A DNA stretch of 64,000 nt from Panulirus ornatus (GCF_036320965.1 NC_092232.1:58032716-58096715); one strand, 5' to 3'; positions 21,460 through 32,626 are shown, numbered from the stretch's first letter. Notes: generated by a model from the letters alone, not told the origin. A program made the numbers and translations.

Positions 21460-23649
21460 TCACTGTGCTAAATACAATTCTCTGACTGGAACAACTGTTT
21501 TAGCATCCAAGGAAGATCTTATACCCTCTAGGAATTCTATGACAGGACCCCAGACTGGGTCATCCCGTTGATGCTGTCTCAACCTCTCTACATCAAAATC
21601 TACGAGGCTATCACCTACAGTGGCTGCACCCACTCTGCGGGAGAGCGCGTCTGCAACTACATTGGATGAGCCAGAAACAAAACGAAAATCTGGGTCAAGT
21701 ACTTGTATAATTAGAAACCATTTCTGAAACTTTCCTGTAGGATCTTGTCTTTGAAAAATACCTAACAGTGCTCTGTGATCTGTATAAACTGTACTAGGGT
21801 AACCATATATGTATTCCATAAAATGTTTGAGTGCCCAAACAACTGTAAGGCCTTCTAATTCTGTTATTGAGTATTTCGATTCCGTCTTCGAACATGAACG
21901 GCTCGCATAGGCTATGGGAAAAAGTCTACCCTTATTTGATTCTTGCATAAGTACATCTACAAGACCCTGTTTACAAGCATCTGTTGTGTGTAAAACAAAG
22001 GGTTTCTCAAAGTTGGGAAATCGAAGGATAGGCGCCTCGATCAAGTGTTGCTTGAGTAAGTTAAACGCACTGTCTTGCGCTGTAGACCACTGGAGTGTAA
22101 CTCCCTGTTTCAGAAGTGAAGTAAGGGGGTTTGCGATCTTCGCGAAATTAGCGATAAATCTTCGATAATATTCTTCTAACCCAAGGAAGGATTTGACCTT
22201 GTCTGTTGTGGAAGGGACTGGGCATTCTACAACTGTTTTGACTTTATCTGCATTAGGTTGAATACAGTTTTCATCAACGGTGTCACCTAAGTAATTAATT
22301 CTTGTCTGTAGAAAGGAACATTTGGATAACTTGACTTTTAGGTTCTCATCCTTAAGTCGTAGGAATACTCTCTCAAGACTTTTGAGATGAGAAGCAATAT
22401 CTGGAGACATGACAATTATATCATCAAGATAAACCAATACATCTTGGCCCAACATGTGACGACAAATGTTAGTCATTAACCTTGAGAAGGTGATCACCGG
22501 TGAGGAATGAAGACCGAAGGGCATGATGCATATGAACTGCCAATGACCATCTGGCGTACTGAACACAGTCAGGAGGCGGCTTTCCTCTGACAAGGGAATC
22601 TGCCAAAATCCGCTCAATAAATCCAAAGTTGAAAATACCTTATTGTTACCGAGGCTATGAAGAAGCTCTGATACCACTGGTAATGGGAAACGATCTTTCA
22701 AAGTGACCTTGTTGTTGAGTTTTCTAAAATCTATGACTGGTCTAAAAGTTCCGTCCTTTTTCGGAACGATCAGAAGTGGTAAATTCCATGGTGATCGTGA
22801 TTCCTCTATAACATTATCTTTCTACATGTCTTGGACAAGTTTGTTTGCTATGTCTCTGTGCGCGTGTGTGTGGCAATCGATAGGCTGGGACGTCAATGGG
22901 ACTTGTGTGTTTTTCTCTAAGTTAATAATGTGAACATCCAAATGAGTTCTACCGAGTGGTTCTCCTGATAAGGCAATAGTAGACCTAGACTGGTTAAGTA
23001 AGTCTGTTAACTGGTCAACATGTTTGGTTAATCCTACCTTGGATATCATGTCAGGGGTGATGGTGGGGAGCTGACTCAAGCCGTGCACTGCTGAGTCTGG
23101 GGTAGGAGGAGTAGGTGGTGGTGGGTTAATGGAATGTGAGACTAGACGGATATTAAACTCATACGACTCCTCGTCTTGAATTCCGGACTTCAAAACGGAG
23201 AATTCCACAAGCTTGGTCCCTCTACGGAGACGGACAGGAGTGGGGTCCCGTATTGGCAATGTATATGGTGACTCTCCATCTGCGGTCTCATGAATAGAGG
23301 CGTCCATCATGGATAGTCGTGTGACAGTTAGTGATGAAGGTTCAGCAACTACTCTTAGTGCGAGATCACCCTGACTATGTCTAAGTCCATGATCATTCAT
23401 CCATGTTCGAGAAAGTGAGAGAGGAACCTTCGTTAATGTGTTACTATGCAGAGTCATGTTGGTTCTCAGTTTACCAGGACAATGATGAGTAGAAAAGTAA
23501 AAAGGATGCGTATTGTCTACCGTGAAGCAGGACGTGGGAGCCGATGTATTAATGACTCTGACTGAGTGAGAACGCTTCTCTGACAATGGCAGGAACGTAT
23601 TATCAACACAAACCACATGATAAATAGGACAGATCTTATGTTGTGCCAC
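21460..23649 (-). pseudogene. Gypsy pol: linker, RT and RNase H with one in-frame UAG
   Basis: One frame runs from 23,649 to 21,460 with a single TAG at 22,822-22,824. RT follows directly: LIVPKKDGTFRPVIDFRKLN, then VFSTLDLLSGFWQI, then LVYLDDIIV (catalytic YLDD). The RNase H region has LHTTDACKQGL and VYTDHRALL. The typical GFWQI and LGLEEYYRRFI motifs are present. The stop could be a mutation or, less likely, a readthrough site. The ORF closes at 21,460 just before integrase by a frameshift. Confidence 0.8.
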
Positions 23650-23935
23650 ACATAGAGTGGAGTCCTAGTAACAAGTTAGCAGGAAACGTTACACCACGAA
23701 CAATGTAAGGGGTGACGGTCATGACCGAGTCGCCTATGTGAATGTTCATTTTAATAGTGCCCCTTACGTCGAGATTTTCATTTGAGATCATTTGAAGGGA
23801 TGGGTAAAAGACCGAGCATTGAACAAGTTGAGTGCGCTCCATTAATGGTTGAATAAAATCACAATGAATGACATCTGCTTCCGCGCTGCTGTCTAGAAAG
23901 ATTGTGATTGGCTTATCCTGGAAAGAACACAGTAA
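23640..23935 (-). pseudogene. Gypsy aspartic protease
   Basis: The minus-strand translation shows ITIFLDSSAEADVI, matching the retropepsin active-site position but with DSSA instead of DTGA/DSGA. Downstream, NLLLGLHSM matches the ILG motif. The missing glycine would probably impair catalysis. A frame change separates it from the pol linker. Confidence 0.55.
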
Positions 23936-24025
23936 ATCGAAACTTGTAATGTGAGAAAATGGTGAAGAACGAAAATGTCTTAAGAGTTCTTTATGTGATG
24001 GAGTCTTGTCATGAGCGAGAGATTG

Positions 24026-24820
24026 TCATTGTTGATAATGACATGATGAACCTGTGTTAGGTGACGTCTGTCTAGCTAATGCTCGACATTCCGCTGAAGT
24101 GTGTCTAGCGTTGCTATGATATGAACACCTGCTTGGTGGTGTTGGGCGCGAGCGGGTGAAGGTCAGCCTGATGTCTGACTGGAGGAAATCATGACTAGGT
24201 CGGCAGAATTGTGACGACCGAGGCTGTGATGACATGGGTCGTTGACTGCGTTTGTTGTTCTGGTCGAGGCTCACGTGAGAATGAGTCCCATGTGTAAGGA
24301 CACACATTCGCTTTATGTCCTGGTTGGCCACACCGGAAGCACGTCACTTTATGTGAGTGTTTGTCATCACTGAATCACTGTATTTGACCATGAGAAGAAT
24401 GATTGTGTTGATCACTAGAATGTTACGTCACACTTTGGGAAGCCGACACTCTCCCCAGTGTCTTGGTGTTATAATGTCCACCTTTCATTTGGGTGTAATT
24501 CAACACTTTTGTTACCGACCCACAATGATGGGTCGATGTTCTCATTAAGTAACCGTCGTCTTACGTCTGGAGGTCAGGTCCTTGAGAATGAAGGTTATGT
24601 GTAATAAACGCATGAGTGTTTGCACATGAGTTTCAGGATTCATCATGGCCGATATCCAGGGTAAGGATTCATAATCCTGCCTAACTAATCTCATTCTTCC
24701 ATGTAAGGTACTCCAGTGATCAGGGACTGACGTATCATCCAAGTATGTTGTGTTAAGAGCACGTAAAAGGACGTGTAGTAAACTATCTGAGAATGATTCC
24801 TCACAACCTAATGTAAACAA
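24026..24820 (-). pseudogene. Gypsy gag with zinc knuckle
   Basis: Two capsid and nucleocapsid pieces are in different frames: 24,545-24,820 (capsid-like helices) and about 24,026-24,345. The latter has a CCHC knuckle, CFRCGQPGHKANVC, and a second, less regular Cys/His cluster (CSYHSNARHTSAEC). It is frameshifted and incomplete at its N-terminus. Confidence 0.65.
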
Positions 24821-24847
24821 CGTTTTAAATTCCTCCCAAGATGTACA

Positions 24848-25780
24848 GTGATATTGTTTATGTCAACCTGCTGATTATATAATCATGATTGGTGTATGAT
24901 TATGGTAACTATATTGTAATGCCGTTTTATTTCATTGCGATAATTTTGTCATGGTGACTACAATTCCATGACAGCTATAAAGTTATGACTATATTATAGT
25001 GATAAATCCTGTCTGAGTCACTATTTTCTCACAGACTATATTGTCCTGGAGTCTATATGTTTGCTATGAACCGAAAGCGACTATTTATTTACACTATCTA
25101 TATTATCAGGTGGTTATATTGCCTTTGTGAATATAAGTTGAATGTTTCTATATTTTTCCTTTGACTGTATTGTCATATCAGTTATATGATCATGGTAGTT
25201 TTATTGTCATAGTGAATACATTGTCGACGTGACTGTATTATCATAATGGCTAAATTGTCATAGCAAATATATTGACATGGGGGCAACATTTTCATGATAT
25301 CTATAAAGTCTGTAAATTACTCTCAACGCGTTTCTAATGTGCTGGCGATTGATTTATATCGTGACATTATTGTCAAGATGGCTGTATTGTCATGGTGGCT
25401 ATATTGTCATTTGCTGTATTTTCAATTTTACACTTTTGTGAAGATAACTTTACTGCCAGTGTAGCTATAGTGTCATGGAGAATATATATACATAGTGGCA
25501 GTATCGTCATTATGAACAAATTGTCATTTTGGCTATCTTCTTATTTTCGTTACAGGACTATCGTGTATATATCATCACCTTGGCTATGTGATATTTTTTA
25601 TAGGTGGTGTATTGTCATTTTTTAATCATGCATATTTTGTCATAAGTGATACATTATCATGATAAATATGATATTCCGGTGACTATATATTGGACTTGTG
25701 ACTATATCATTATTATGACTATAATCTCATGTTGGATATCTTGCCAAGATAACTATATTGCATTATCTACTCATAAATCT
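24848..25780 (+). repeat. Degenerate 17-bp satellite, copy B
   Basis: It has the same TTGTCATGGTGGCTATA-type units as at 7.86-9.74 kb and is shorter on the left because the duplication starts within the array. Confidence 0.85.
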
Positions 25781-26317
25781 CTAAGTTCTAATAACCCAAA
25801 ATTTTTAGAGTAGATAGGGTAGAAACTGATGGAAGCCATTTCTATCATTCTTGCATAACCTGACCTCTCGCCTTCCCAAAACATAGCCATCCCAGCTTGG
25901 ATATTGTACTGCTTTGGTCGTCAACTAATTTGAAAAGGAAGACATTGAATGGAGTAATTACTGAGGTAATCTCCAAAGATGATTACTGGTCTGAGAAACA
26001 AATTCAGAGAGCAGATCAAACGACTTAAATCCATTCAGCTTTAGGGAAAAGAAGTTTAAGAGATCCTATACAGGTATATAAAGTTATTGTAATGGCATCC
26101 CTTTAAGCTTGATATTTTTACTTCCTGTAACTAGTTCCAACAATTAAAACAATGTTCAGCATTGTGATTTAAGTGACTGACTTTAGGATGCATTTGGATC
26201 TGTCAAAAATTGTATCTAGCAAATACTTCAACTTTCAACTGACCCATTCTATATTTTTATTCATTTCATCTCAGTTTTATCACCTTTCTGTTACTGTTTA
26301 ATAGCAACAGTAGCCCG

Positions 26318-26523
26318 TCTACGTAGTTGGGGCTCTGAAGCAAAGGAAACTTTTTCTAGCCTAGGTTAGGGTAGCATCTAAACCAAACCTAAAGGACCTT
26401 ACCTTAGAAATATGTTCAGACAGTACCTTCTGAAAATATTTCTTAACGTAAGGTCGTGGGGATTAGTTTAGGTGCTAACTAAACCTTGGCTAGAAAAAGT
26501 TTGCTTTAAAGCCACAACTACTT
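26318..26523. repeat. About 200-bp palindrome, copy B
   Basis: It corresponds to 10,277-10,479, with the same arms and centre. Confidence 0.7.
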
Positions 26524-27270
26524 GAAAGGCCTACTTTAAGTGGTGATAATGAAATTCATTTGCTCCAGTGTGCCCCTCTGTCCGTTTGTTTTATGTCCAT
26601 CTAAAGATGCAACGTTCAGTTTTTGATTTAGATTGATTTCCTATCTTAGTTTCGTCTACGGAATTCTACATCTTCAGTTAAGCACACCATTGTGGTAATG
26701 AAGGGAAAGTCACCACATTTACAAGCCGAGTGCACGTAGCTTATCCCACCTCGTTAGAGAGAAAACTTACCTGTATGAATTAATGAACGGGAACAGAGAA
26801 GACAAAATTTTAATACACATTTATTATACAACTACATAATTTATATTATATACATTACCACATTTCCTGCACTTTCCATCACAAATTTGATGAGGTCATA
26901 ACCTTGTAGTTACCATTACCTTACAACCTTAAGGATGGTGGTCTACAACACTTCTAGATTGATGGAGAAAACGAAAAGTTTCGTTTTACTATTAAGACCA
27001 CAGAAATACGGTAATTCCACTTCACTACCACTAACTGCTAGTTATTTTACTTGGTGATTTTCACGGCTAAGATTTTCATCCTCTGAACGAAGCCATACAA
27101 TAATCGTCCTTATCTACTCTGAGCATTGGATAGCCTCCTGATGATCAAGATTGCTGTTTTGGTTGTCCGTTTCCCTTGTTACTGCTGCGCCTCACTGCAC
27201 ACCTTACATGAGTGCCTTCCACAGTATTAGGGACAGCTGCTGGGCCTCACTGTAGCTACTTCTGGGACGG

Positions 27271-27573
27271 TTGCCAATCTTCCTCGTATTCCCTCATGAC
27301 CACAGCGCCAAACCGACTCCCGCCATCAGGCCGAAACGCACAAACATTTCTGACAAAATTGAGACAACCGCTTTCGCGTCAGTTTTGACACCAAGTGAAT
27401 TTATACGACAATTACGTTCAAGATGCTTGGTTTTTCGTTCATGGATTGAACAGAAGCAACCAACGATGGTTGCTACTGCCCAATCCATGAAGTCCCCCCC
27501 ACCACGGAAAGGTAACCAAGCTTCGGGGGGGATGGGTGTTTACCCTGACGCCAACGGAGAAACTCAATATTAG
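27271..27573 (+). CDS. Short conserved ORF of unknown function, copy B
   Basis: This is the 100-codon counterpart of the ORF at 11,229. The only amino-acid difference noticed is Thr to Ala in IETT(T/A)FASV. The 3' flank is shared with copy A and not with copies C and D. The coding status is uncertain for the reasons given for copy A. Confidence 0.3.
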   Translation: MPIFLVFPHDHSAKPTPAIRPKRTNISDKIETTAFASVLTPSEFIRQLRSRCLVFRSWIEQKQPTMVATAQSMKSPPPRKGNQASGGMGVYPDANGETQY

Positions 27574-27762
27574 TGCAGAGATCTTTTCCTCGGTAAAGAA
27601 AGTGTAGCCGGACTCCGCCCTCATGAGGTTACTGCACGACAGCAAAGATCACCCTTTGGTAGGCTGTGCTATAGGCAGCACAGCTCCGTCAAAGATCTCA
27701 CTCCATAAGTGAACTTATATAGATTCCTTTTTTAACATTTTGTCTTGTCTATAAGGAACTCA

Positions 27763-28557
27763 TCAGTTCTTCTCCAGTGAAAGCAAAAAATCATCGAGAA
27801 ATTCATTTGCTTCCTCAATATCAGGATCTTGTGGCTCTGTGTTGGGGACGGGGCTGGTGGGCTGTGTGTCTGGCTGTGTCTGGAGAGCGGGGCTGGTGGT
27901 CTCTCTGACTGGTTGTGTCTGGGGAGCGGGACTGGTGGTCACTGTGACTTGCTGTGTCTGGGAAGCGGGGCTGGTGGTCTCTGTGACTTGCTGTGTCTGG
28001 GAAGCGGGGCTGGTGGTCTCTGTGAGTTGCTGTGTCTGGGGAGCGGGGCTGGTGGTCTCTATGACTTGCTGTGTCTGGGAAGCGGGGCTGGTGGTCTCTG
28101 TGACTGGCTGTGTCTGGAGATCAGGGGAAGTCTTGGGTATAAATTTCAATATACTGTGAGCGATATCGTCTCTCAACCGATTCCTCTCGATCTTCTCTTG
28201 CACGGCCTTCATGATACGTTTGGGCGGCTTTCTCCATTTTCTTTGCATTTCAGTTGGTGATCCTGCGCCATCGAGCCACATGATACCAGAATAGTATCGT
28301 TCCTGTTTCCCAACGGGTCCAATCTTGGTGTCACACATGATGCCGAGTGAACCCAAATGGCGGCCGATGTTTACGTTGGAAGCCACGGGCTCGTTATGTA
28401 TCTTGCAGTAACTTTCATACCGTTGCTGCAGCTCTTTCCTGCTGATAAGGTACCGCTTCATAGTAATAGTCTTTCCCTTCATTTGAACGAAGGTATTCAT
28501 GAAACTAACAAAGGAAGCCTTTCCTTTGTAATCCCGTTTGTAGTAACAGAAGGCCAT
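27763..28557 (-). CDS. Putative winged-helix protein, copy B with expanded repeats
   Basis: The first ATG is at 28,555-28,557; a longer reading would need a non-ATG start. The N-terminal 150 residues match copy A, including the QERYYSGIMW and GRHLGSLGI motifs. The 13-residue repeat (TQ-V-ETTSPASQ consensus) is present about seven times against about three in copy A. Length therefore differs by whole 39-bp units and the frame, acidic tail and stop stay intact. That pattern supports a translated protein. The same upstream module occurs at 28,719-28,776. Function is inferred as nucleic-acid binding; no enzymatic domain is seen. Confidence 0.6.
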   Translation of the reverse strand: MAFCYYKRDYKGKASFVSFMNTFVQMKGKTITMKRYLISRKELQQRYESYCKIHNEPVASNVNIGRHLGSLGIMCDTKIGPVGKQERYYSGIMWLDGAGSPTEMQRKWRKPPKRIMKAVQEKIERNRLRDDIAHSILKFIPKTSPDLQTQPVTETTSPASQTQQVIETTSPAPQTQQLTETTSPASQTQQVTETTSPASQTQQVTVTTSPAPQTQPVRETTSPALQTQPDTQPTSPVPNTEPQDPDIEEANEFLDDFLLSLEKN

Positions 28558-28718
28558 TGAAGACGTGGATTGGGTCAGGCGAAGTAACACAGACTAACAA
28601 GATAGTCCTCTAATCAGTGGTTCTGTATCAGCACTGAACTCGAGATACGTCAGAACGACAATTTCAACCCAGGGCTGGAGGGCCAATTGATGATATTCTC
28701 ACGTCTTGCTCAACCAAG

Positions 28719-28776
28719 TAACCTCGGTTAGACCTTGTTTATATTTAAATATAGTAAAGTTACTATAGTGAAGCTT
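28719..28776 (-). promoter_or_regulatory. Shared upstream module, copy B
   Basis: It is equivalent to 12,521-12,578. TAACCTCGGTTA on the plus strand is at 28,719-28,730, followed by the AT-rich block at 28,740-28,776. Confidence 0.5.
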
Positions 28777-28818
28777 GATGTTTCTATTCATATGTAAGTT
28801 GCAATGTAGTTTGTATAT

Positions 28819-28820
<2 letters not shown>

Positions 28821-28902
<82 letters not shown>
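28821..28902. repeat. (TA)n microsatellite
   Basis: A pure TA run at the right edge of duplication copy B. Confidence 0.95.
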
Positions 28903-28905
<3 letters not shown>

Positions 28906-28987
28906 CAATAATGGATGGAACTTGGCTCCTAAGGTGATTTTGTCGTTGGAGTGGGACCTTCAGCCATTCTGTCCACCTTTTCCCTTT

Positions 28988-29450
28988 CTAGACATGTGGT
29001 GGTGCATTGGGTAGTGTGGCAACCTTCGTCTTCATCTTTTTGGATTCAGGCTTGCAAACCTCGTGGAGTAGTTGTGGGGTTTGCTTCTTTGCTGTACCCG
29101 ACATAGCCATCTGGGCGTAGCTATCTACCCGGGCTGGTGGGTCAGCCAGCATAGCTACACGCTCACTCGGTACCTGGGCTGGTGGACGAGCAGCCTTCCT
29201 TTCTTCCATGGCTACAGTCTGCCTAACGACCTGGGGTTGTGGAGCAGCCATCCTTACTACCACCCAGGTTGGTTGGGCAGCCTTCTTTCGTTTCTTTGCC
29301 ACACCCTTCTGGTTGGGCTGGTTGGACAACTTTCTTTTTCCTCTTCTTCGATACAACCTACCAACCGAATTCGTCTGCTGGTGGGTCCGTTTCTTTCATG
29401 GATACAACCTCTGTAGCCACTTGGGCTGGCCGGTCAACCTTCGGTTGTAG
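28988..29450 (-). pseudogene. Decayed basic, Pro/Ala-rich ORF of unknown function
   Basis: The minus-strand frame ending at 28,988 encodes a lysine-rich, proline-rich sequence (VAKKRKKAAQPTW, then ARPPAQVPSERVAM, then SKKMKTKVATLPN) with no in-frame ATG near its start. Upstream, another frame (29,450-29,340) gives similar material (DRPAQVATEVVSM, KKRKKKVVQPAQ) with a stop. A repetitive, basic protein with a frameshift is the simplest reading. The plus strand is also open here, so coding is not certain. No domain is recognised. Confidence 0.35.
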
Positions 29451-29461
29451 GTAAAAGTATA

Positions 29462-30265
29462 TATATAGAATAATGTGGTTATCATCAGCAGCCAGAGGCC
29501 ATTCCTCCCTCCTTGCCTGCAGAGTTCTTGATTTTCTGGAAAGTTCTACGAGATTCTGGTAAGATAAATACCATTGAGAGGACGTTGTTAGGGGACAGTC
29601 AGGTTCAGTTTAGAGTTGGTTGTGGGATGGTCCTTTTACTGTGTCGTATAAGCCAGGTGGGTATTTCTTTTCCTGATTTTCGTTAAAGTTTCTATTTTCT
29701 AGAGGCATAATGTAGAACACTATTTTCCCTGAGTTTATCAGTTTTGTTGTTATAATTTCATTATCATCATCTGTCTTATTATTGTTGATTTTCAGATATT
29801 TAATGTTATCTTCGTGTTTCCCGTGGAATCGTCTGACATCTTGCTAGAAGACTTTCTGGTCACAATATTTCTGCACTGGGGAGTTGATCGTATTCTTTTA
29901 TTGCAGGTTTTGTTATTATCTTGCTTTACATTAAGGTCTACTGGAGGTTTTCCCAATGCTGGTTGAACATATGTCCAGCAACAGGAGATAGCGTAAGATA
30001 CAGTATTGATGAAACTTATCTATCTATATACCTATCTAGGTATCGCTCTATCAATCTGTCAATCAAACTATCTATCTATCTATCTATCTATCTTTATCTG
30101 AAAGTCACCAATAATGAAATCATTGATATATGAAGTATAACAATATCCTCTCATTGGCAATTATCTCACCAGAATCTTCTAGAACCTTCCAGAAAACTAT
30201 GAACTCTGCAGGCAAGGAGGGAGGAATGGTCTCCGGCTATTGATAAAACCATGTTATTCCATATA
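29462..30265. mobile_element. Foldback element 1 with about 130-bp inverted arms
   Basis: The left arm carries CCAGAGGCCATTCCTCCCTC (29,492 on) and the right arm its reverse complement (GGAGGGAGGAATGGTCTCCGG, ending about 30,237). Outer arm sequence (AGAATAATG...ATCATCAG) is also partly mirrored near 30,240-30,265. An (ATCT)n run lies just inside the right arm (30,068-30,096). There is no coding capacity. It is related to element 2 but lacks the tRNA segment. Confidence 0.6.
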
Positions 30266-30362
30266 TATGTTTATATATACATATTTATGTATATATATGA
30301 ATGTATATATAACGTACAGAATAATGCAGCCATCATCAGTATCGAAGAAAACTGAAAAGATG

Positions 30363-30434
30363 AGATCCCACCGAGATTCGAACTCGGATTGCTGGATCCA
30401 AAGTCCAGAGTGCTAACCCTTACACCATGGGACC
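30363..30434 (-). tRNA. tRNA-Gln (anticodon TTG)
   Basis: It folds as a 72-nt cloverleaf without the CCA end. The acceptor GGTCCCA pairs with TGGGATC, with one G-T pair. The anticodon stem CTGGA/TCCAG closes loop CTTTGGA, giving anticodon TTG (Gln, reads CAA). The T arm is CCGAG-TTCGAAT-CTCGG. A-box-like and B-box-like (AGTTCGAATCT) sequences are present. It looks intact. It sits in the left arm of a foldback element, so it may be a mobile copy and not the main nuclear gene. Confidence 0.8.
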
Positions 30435-30958
30435 TGATAAGAAAAGATGTGATTTCATCTAAATGTTTTACATATAATCAACCAGAGGCCATTCCTCCCT
30501 CCCTGCCTGCAGGGTTCAAGGTTTTCTAGAAGGTTCTCGAAGATTCTGGTAAGATCATTACCTTTGAGAGGTCGTCGTTAGATGACAGTCAGGTTCACTC
30601 TATGGTTGGTGTTTGTAGTTGGTTGTCCGAGGATGTTGTTATACTTGATCAATTTTGTAATTGTTGACTTTCAGGTAGGAAGTACTCATTTACGATGCAT
30701 CCTTGTACTCACAACAACCTTATGAGTCACTTCAAGATTTATCTTCACTACAACTTTATCTTCACTACACTATTAAGGTTGAAGTCAATGGTCACATTCA
30801 CTACAATCTCAACACGACTGGTCTTATACCTAACCCATATTATCACTACATCCATGTATATGTATTTCTTGCACAAAACGCAGATATCAATGATTTCTGT
30901 GAAAGTTGACATATACGGCTTTACGTATCTATCGATCTGTCTAATATCTGTTTTTTAC

Positions 30959-31004
<46 letters not shown>

Positions 31005-31188
31005 AAATCAGAAAGTCAACAACAATATCATTAATGATACGTATAACTACGTCCTCTCAATGGCAGTTCCTACCCAGAATCTTCGAGAACCTTCTAGAAA
31101 ACCTTGAACCCTGCAGGCAGGGAGGGAGGAATGGCCTCTGGTTGATTATATGTAAAACATTTAGATGAAATCACATCTTTTCTTATCA

Positions 31189-31260
31189 GGTCCCATGGTG
31201 TAAGGGTTAGCACTCTCGACTCTAAATCCAGCAATCCGAGTTCGAATCTCGTTGGCACCT
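31189..31260 (+). pseudogene. tRNA-Gln-derived pseudogene with CTA anticodon
   Basis: This is the mirror copy of the tRNA at 30,363-30,434. The anticodon loop reads CTCTAAA, so the anticodon would be CTA (complementary to UAG). The anticodon stem has a C-C mismatch, the acceptor stem has one C-C mismatch and the T stem one C-T mismatch. It is probably a decaying pseudogene. A suppressor function is possible on paper but unlikely with these stems. Confidence 0.6.
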
Positions 31261-31293
31261 CACCTTTTCAGTTTTCTTAGAAACTGATGATGG

Positions 31294-32430
31294 AACTGAG
31301 CCATATAGTTGACCTTCGATGGACATATATTTCTTACGGCCCACCATTTTATTTAAGTATGAAGATCTCACGGCAGAGAGGAAACGTGTGATATTCAAAA
31401 TCAAAAGCCGCAATTCCCCTCATGGTAATGGTCGACATGTTTGCAGACAGATGACACAGACATGTGAGAAGTTAGACAAATATGGACGTTCCTGGTTGCT
31501 GTATAGCCTAGGTTTATTATCACCTGTAATGAAGGAGAAATGTTGCACATTATTCCACACCTTTTTATTTAGGCTAGGTTAGGCTAGGATGAATAGGGTC
31601 CATAACGTAACAGAGCTGGGAAATGCATCATATCGGATCTGTATTTGTGCAAAATGGCGCAAGTTTGTGGAAGTGATTTACGCAATGCCGGAGAGAATCC
31701 ACCTCCACCAGAAATAATGTCTCAGACCATACAACATCTGCTGTTGGACGAGCAGGGGACATTAGACCAATATATTCCTGTAGTTTACTGCTCTTCCCAA
31801 ACACGCAGCAAGACATTCGTAAAAGCGTTAAACTGAACTTTTCCATCGGTTTTCATATCTTTAATTACTTACACCAGTTCCAACAGATGGAAAAAATCAT
31901 TTGAAAAATCAGAAATTATTTGCCTATAAAAAGCATTTTGATCGATCGTACCAAATATTCAATTATTTATGTACCCGACGAAATATTCAGTCACTCCTAT
32001 ATCCGATATTTTTCCTGCTGGCTGGTGCCGTTAAAGTCATATGGTAATTTACCGCAATTATATTATAGATATATTCATCTATATGGAATGGCTCAGCGTG
32101 AAGAAACATATATATTCTCACTAAATCCTCCTCTTCACTACATAGTTCTAACACATCTTGACTACACCATTGTATGACCACATTGTGTTCTTATCTTCAC
32201 CACAGCCTCGGCAAAATTGATGTTTTCTTTACACATCAGGGTAGATGGCCATCTTTATGATGACAGAGAACACACATAACATATTAAACCACTTATCTTT
32301 AGTCACTTTAATCTAATTTCTGCTGATAAAAACGAATTATAATGACAATCCTTGTGTTCTGTGACAGGACATTGTACGGGTGAAGGAACTGTTGTCAGGC
32401 ACATGTATCAAACTATTGAGAAATAAACTT
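31294..32430. other. AT-rich region without a recognised gene
   Basis: Short frames occur on both strands (for example 31,645-31,836), but none has a recognisable motif and their antisense frames are equally open. Nothing else is seen. Confidence 0.4.
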
Positions 32431-32449
32431 AACTATATTAAAGTATTGA

Positions 32450-32517
32450 CTTCACTATATTAGACTTCTCTATATTAAGCTATGCTAGGATATGATCAGT
32501 TCCCAGGTTATATAAGG
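32450..32517 (+). promoter_or_regulatory. Promoter region of the acidic-repeat gene
   Basis: TTCACTATATTA at 32,450-32,461 resembles the AT block shared by the other intronless genes. A strong TATA box, TTATATAAGG, follows at about 32,508-32,517, with GC-rich sequence downstream. Transcription would start at about 32,540, leaving a 5' UTR of roughly 90 bases. Function is inferred from position. Confidence 0.55.
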
Positions 32518-32626
32518 GCGGGAGCCGGGCCGAGAGCATCATTTGAGCTGCGACCTCTGTCGAGTGAACATCTCTGCTCCGCCTTGCAAGCTCCCTCAAC
32601 CTTTCCTCGAACACTTCAATATAATA

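Larger units (their letters stand above)
19746..24843 (-). mobile_element. Ty3/Gypsy LTR-retrotransposon interior, no LTRs seen
   Basis: Read on the minus strand, the order is gag (24.84-24.0 kb), protease (about 23.95-23.64), linker, RT (22.81-21.9), RNase H (to about 21.6), integrase (21.5-20.3) and an env-like start (20.07-19.78). This is the standard Ty3/Gypsy order (PR-RT-RH-IN). Frameshifts in gag and integrase and several stops mark it as inactive. No LTR or primer-binding site is visible. The right edge at about 24,843 coincides with the start of duplication copy B. Confidence 0.85.
24848..28812 (+). repeat. Segmental duplication copy B
   Basis: It matches copy A from about 8,790 to 12,617. 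It begins abruptly against the Gypsy gag (CCTCCCAAGATG|TACAGTGATATTG) and ends at a TA microsatellite. It contains 17-bp satellite (24,848-25,780), the 200-bp palindrome, the short ORF and the winged-helix-like gene. Confidence 0.85.
30330..31293. mobile_element. Foldback element 2 with tRNA-Gln sequence in each arm
   Basis: The arms are about 30,330-30,585 and 31,045-31,293 and are reverse complements of each other. Each contains the outer ATCATCAGT/ACTGATGAT motif, a tRNA-Gln copy, the segment TTTACATATAATCAACCAGAGG, and the arm shared with element 1. An (ATCT)n run lies inside the right arm (30,957-31,004). Confidence 0.65.
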
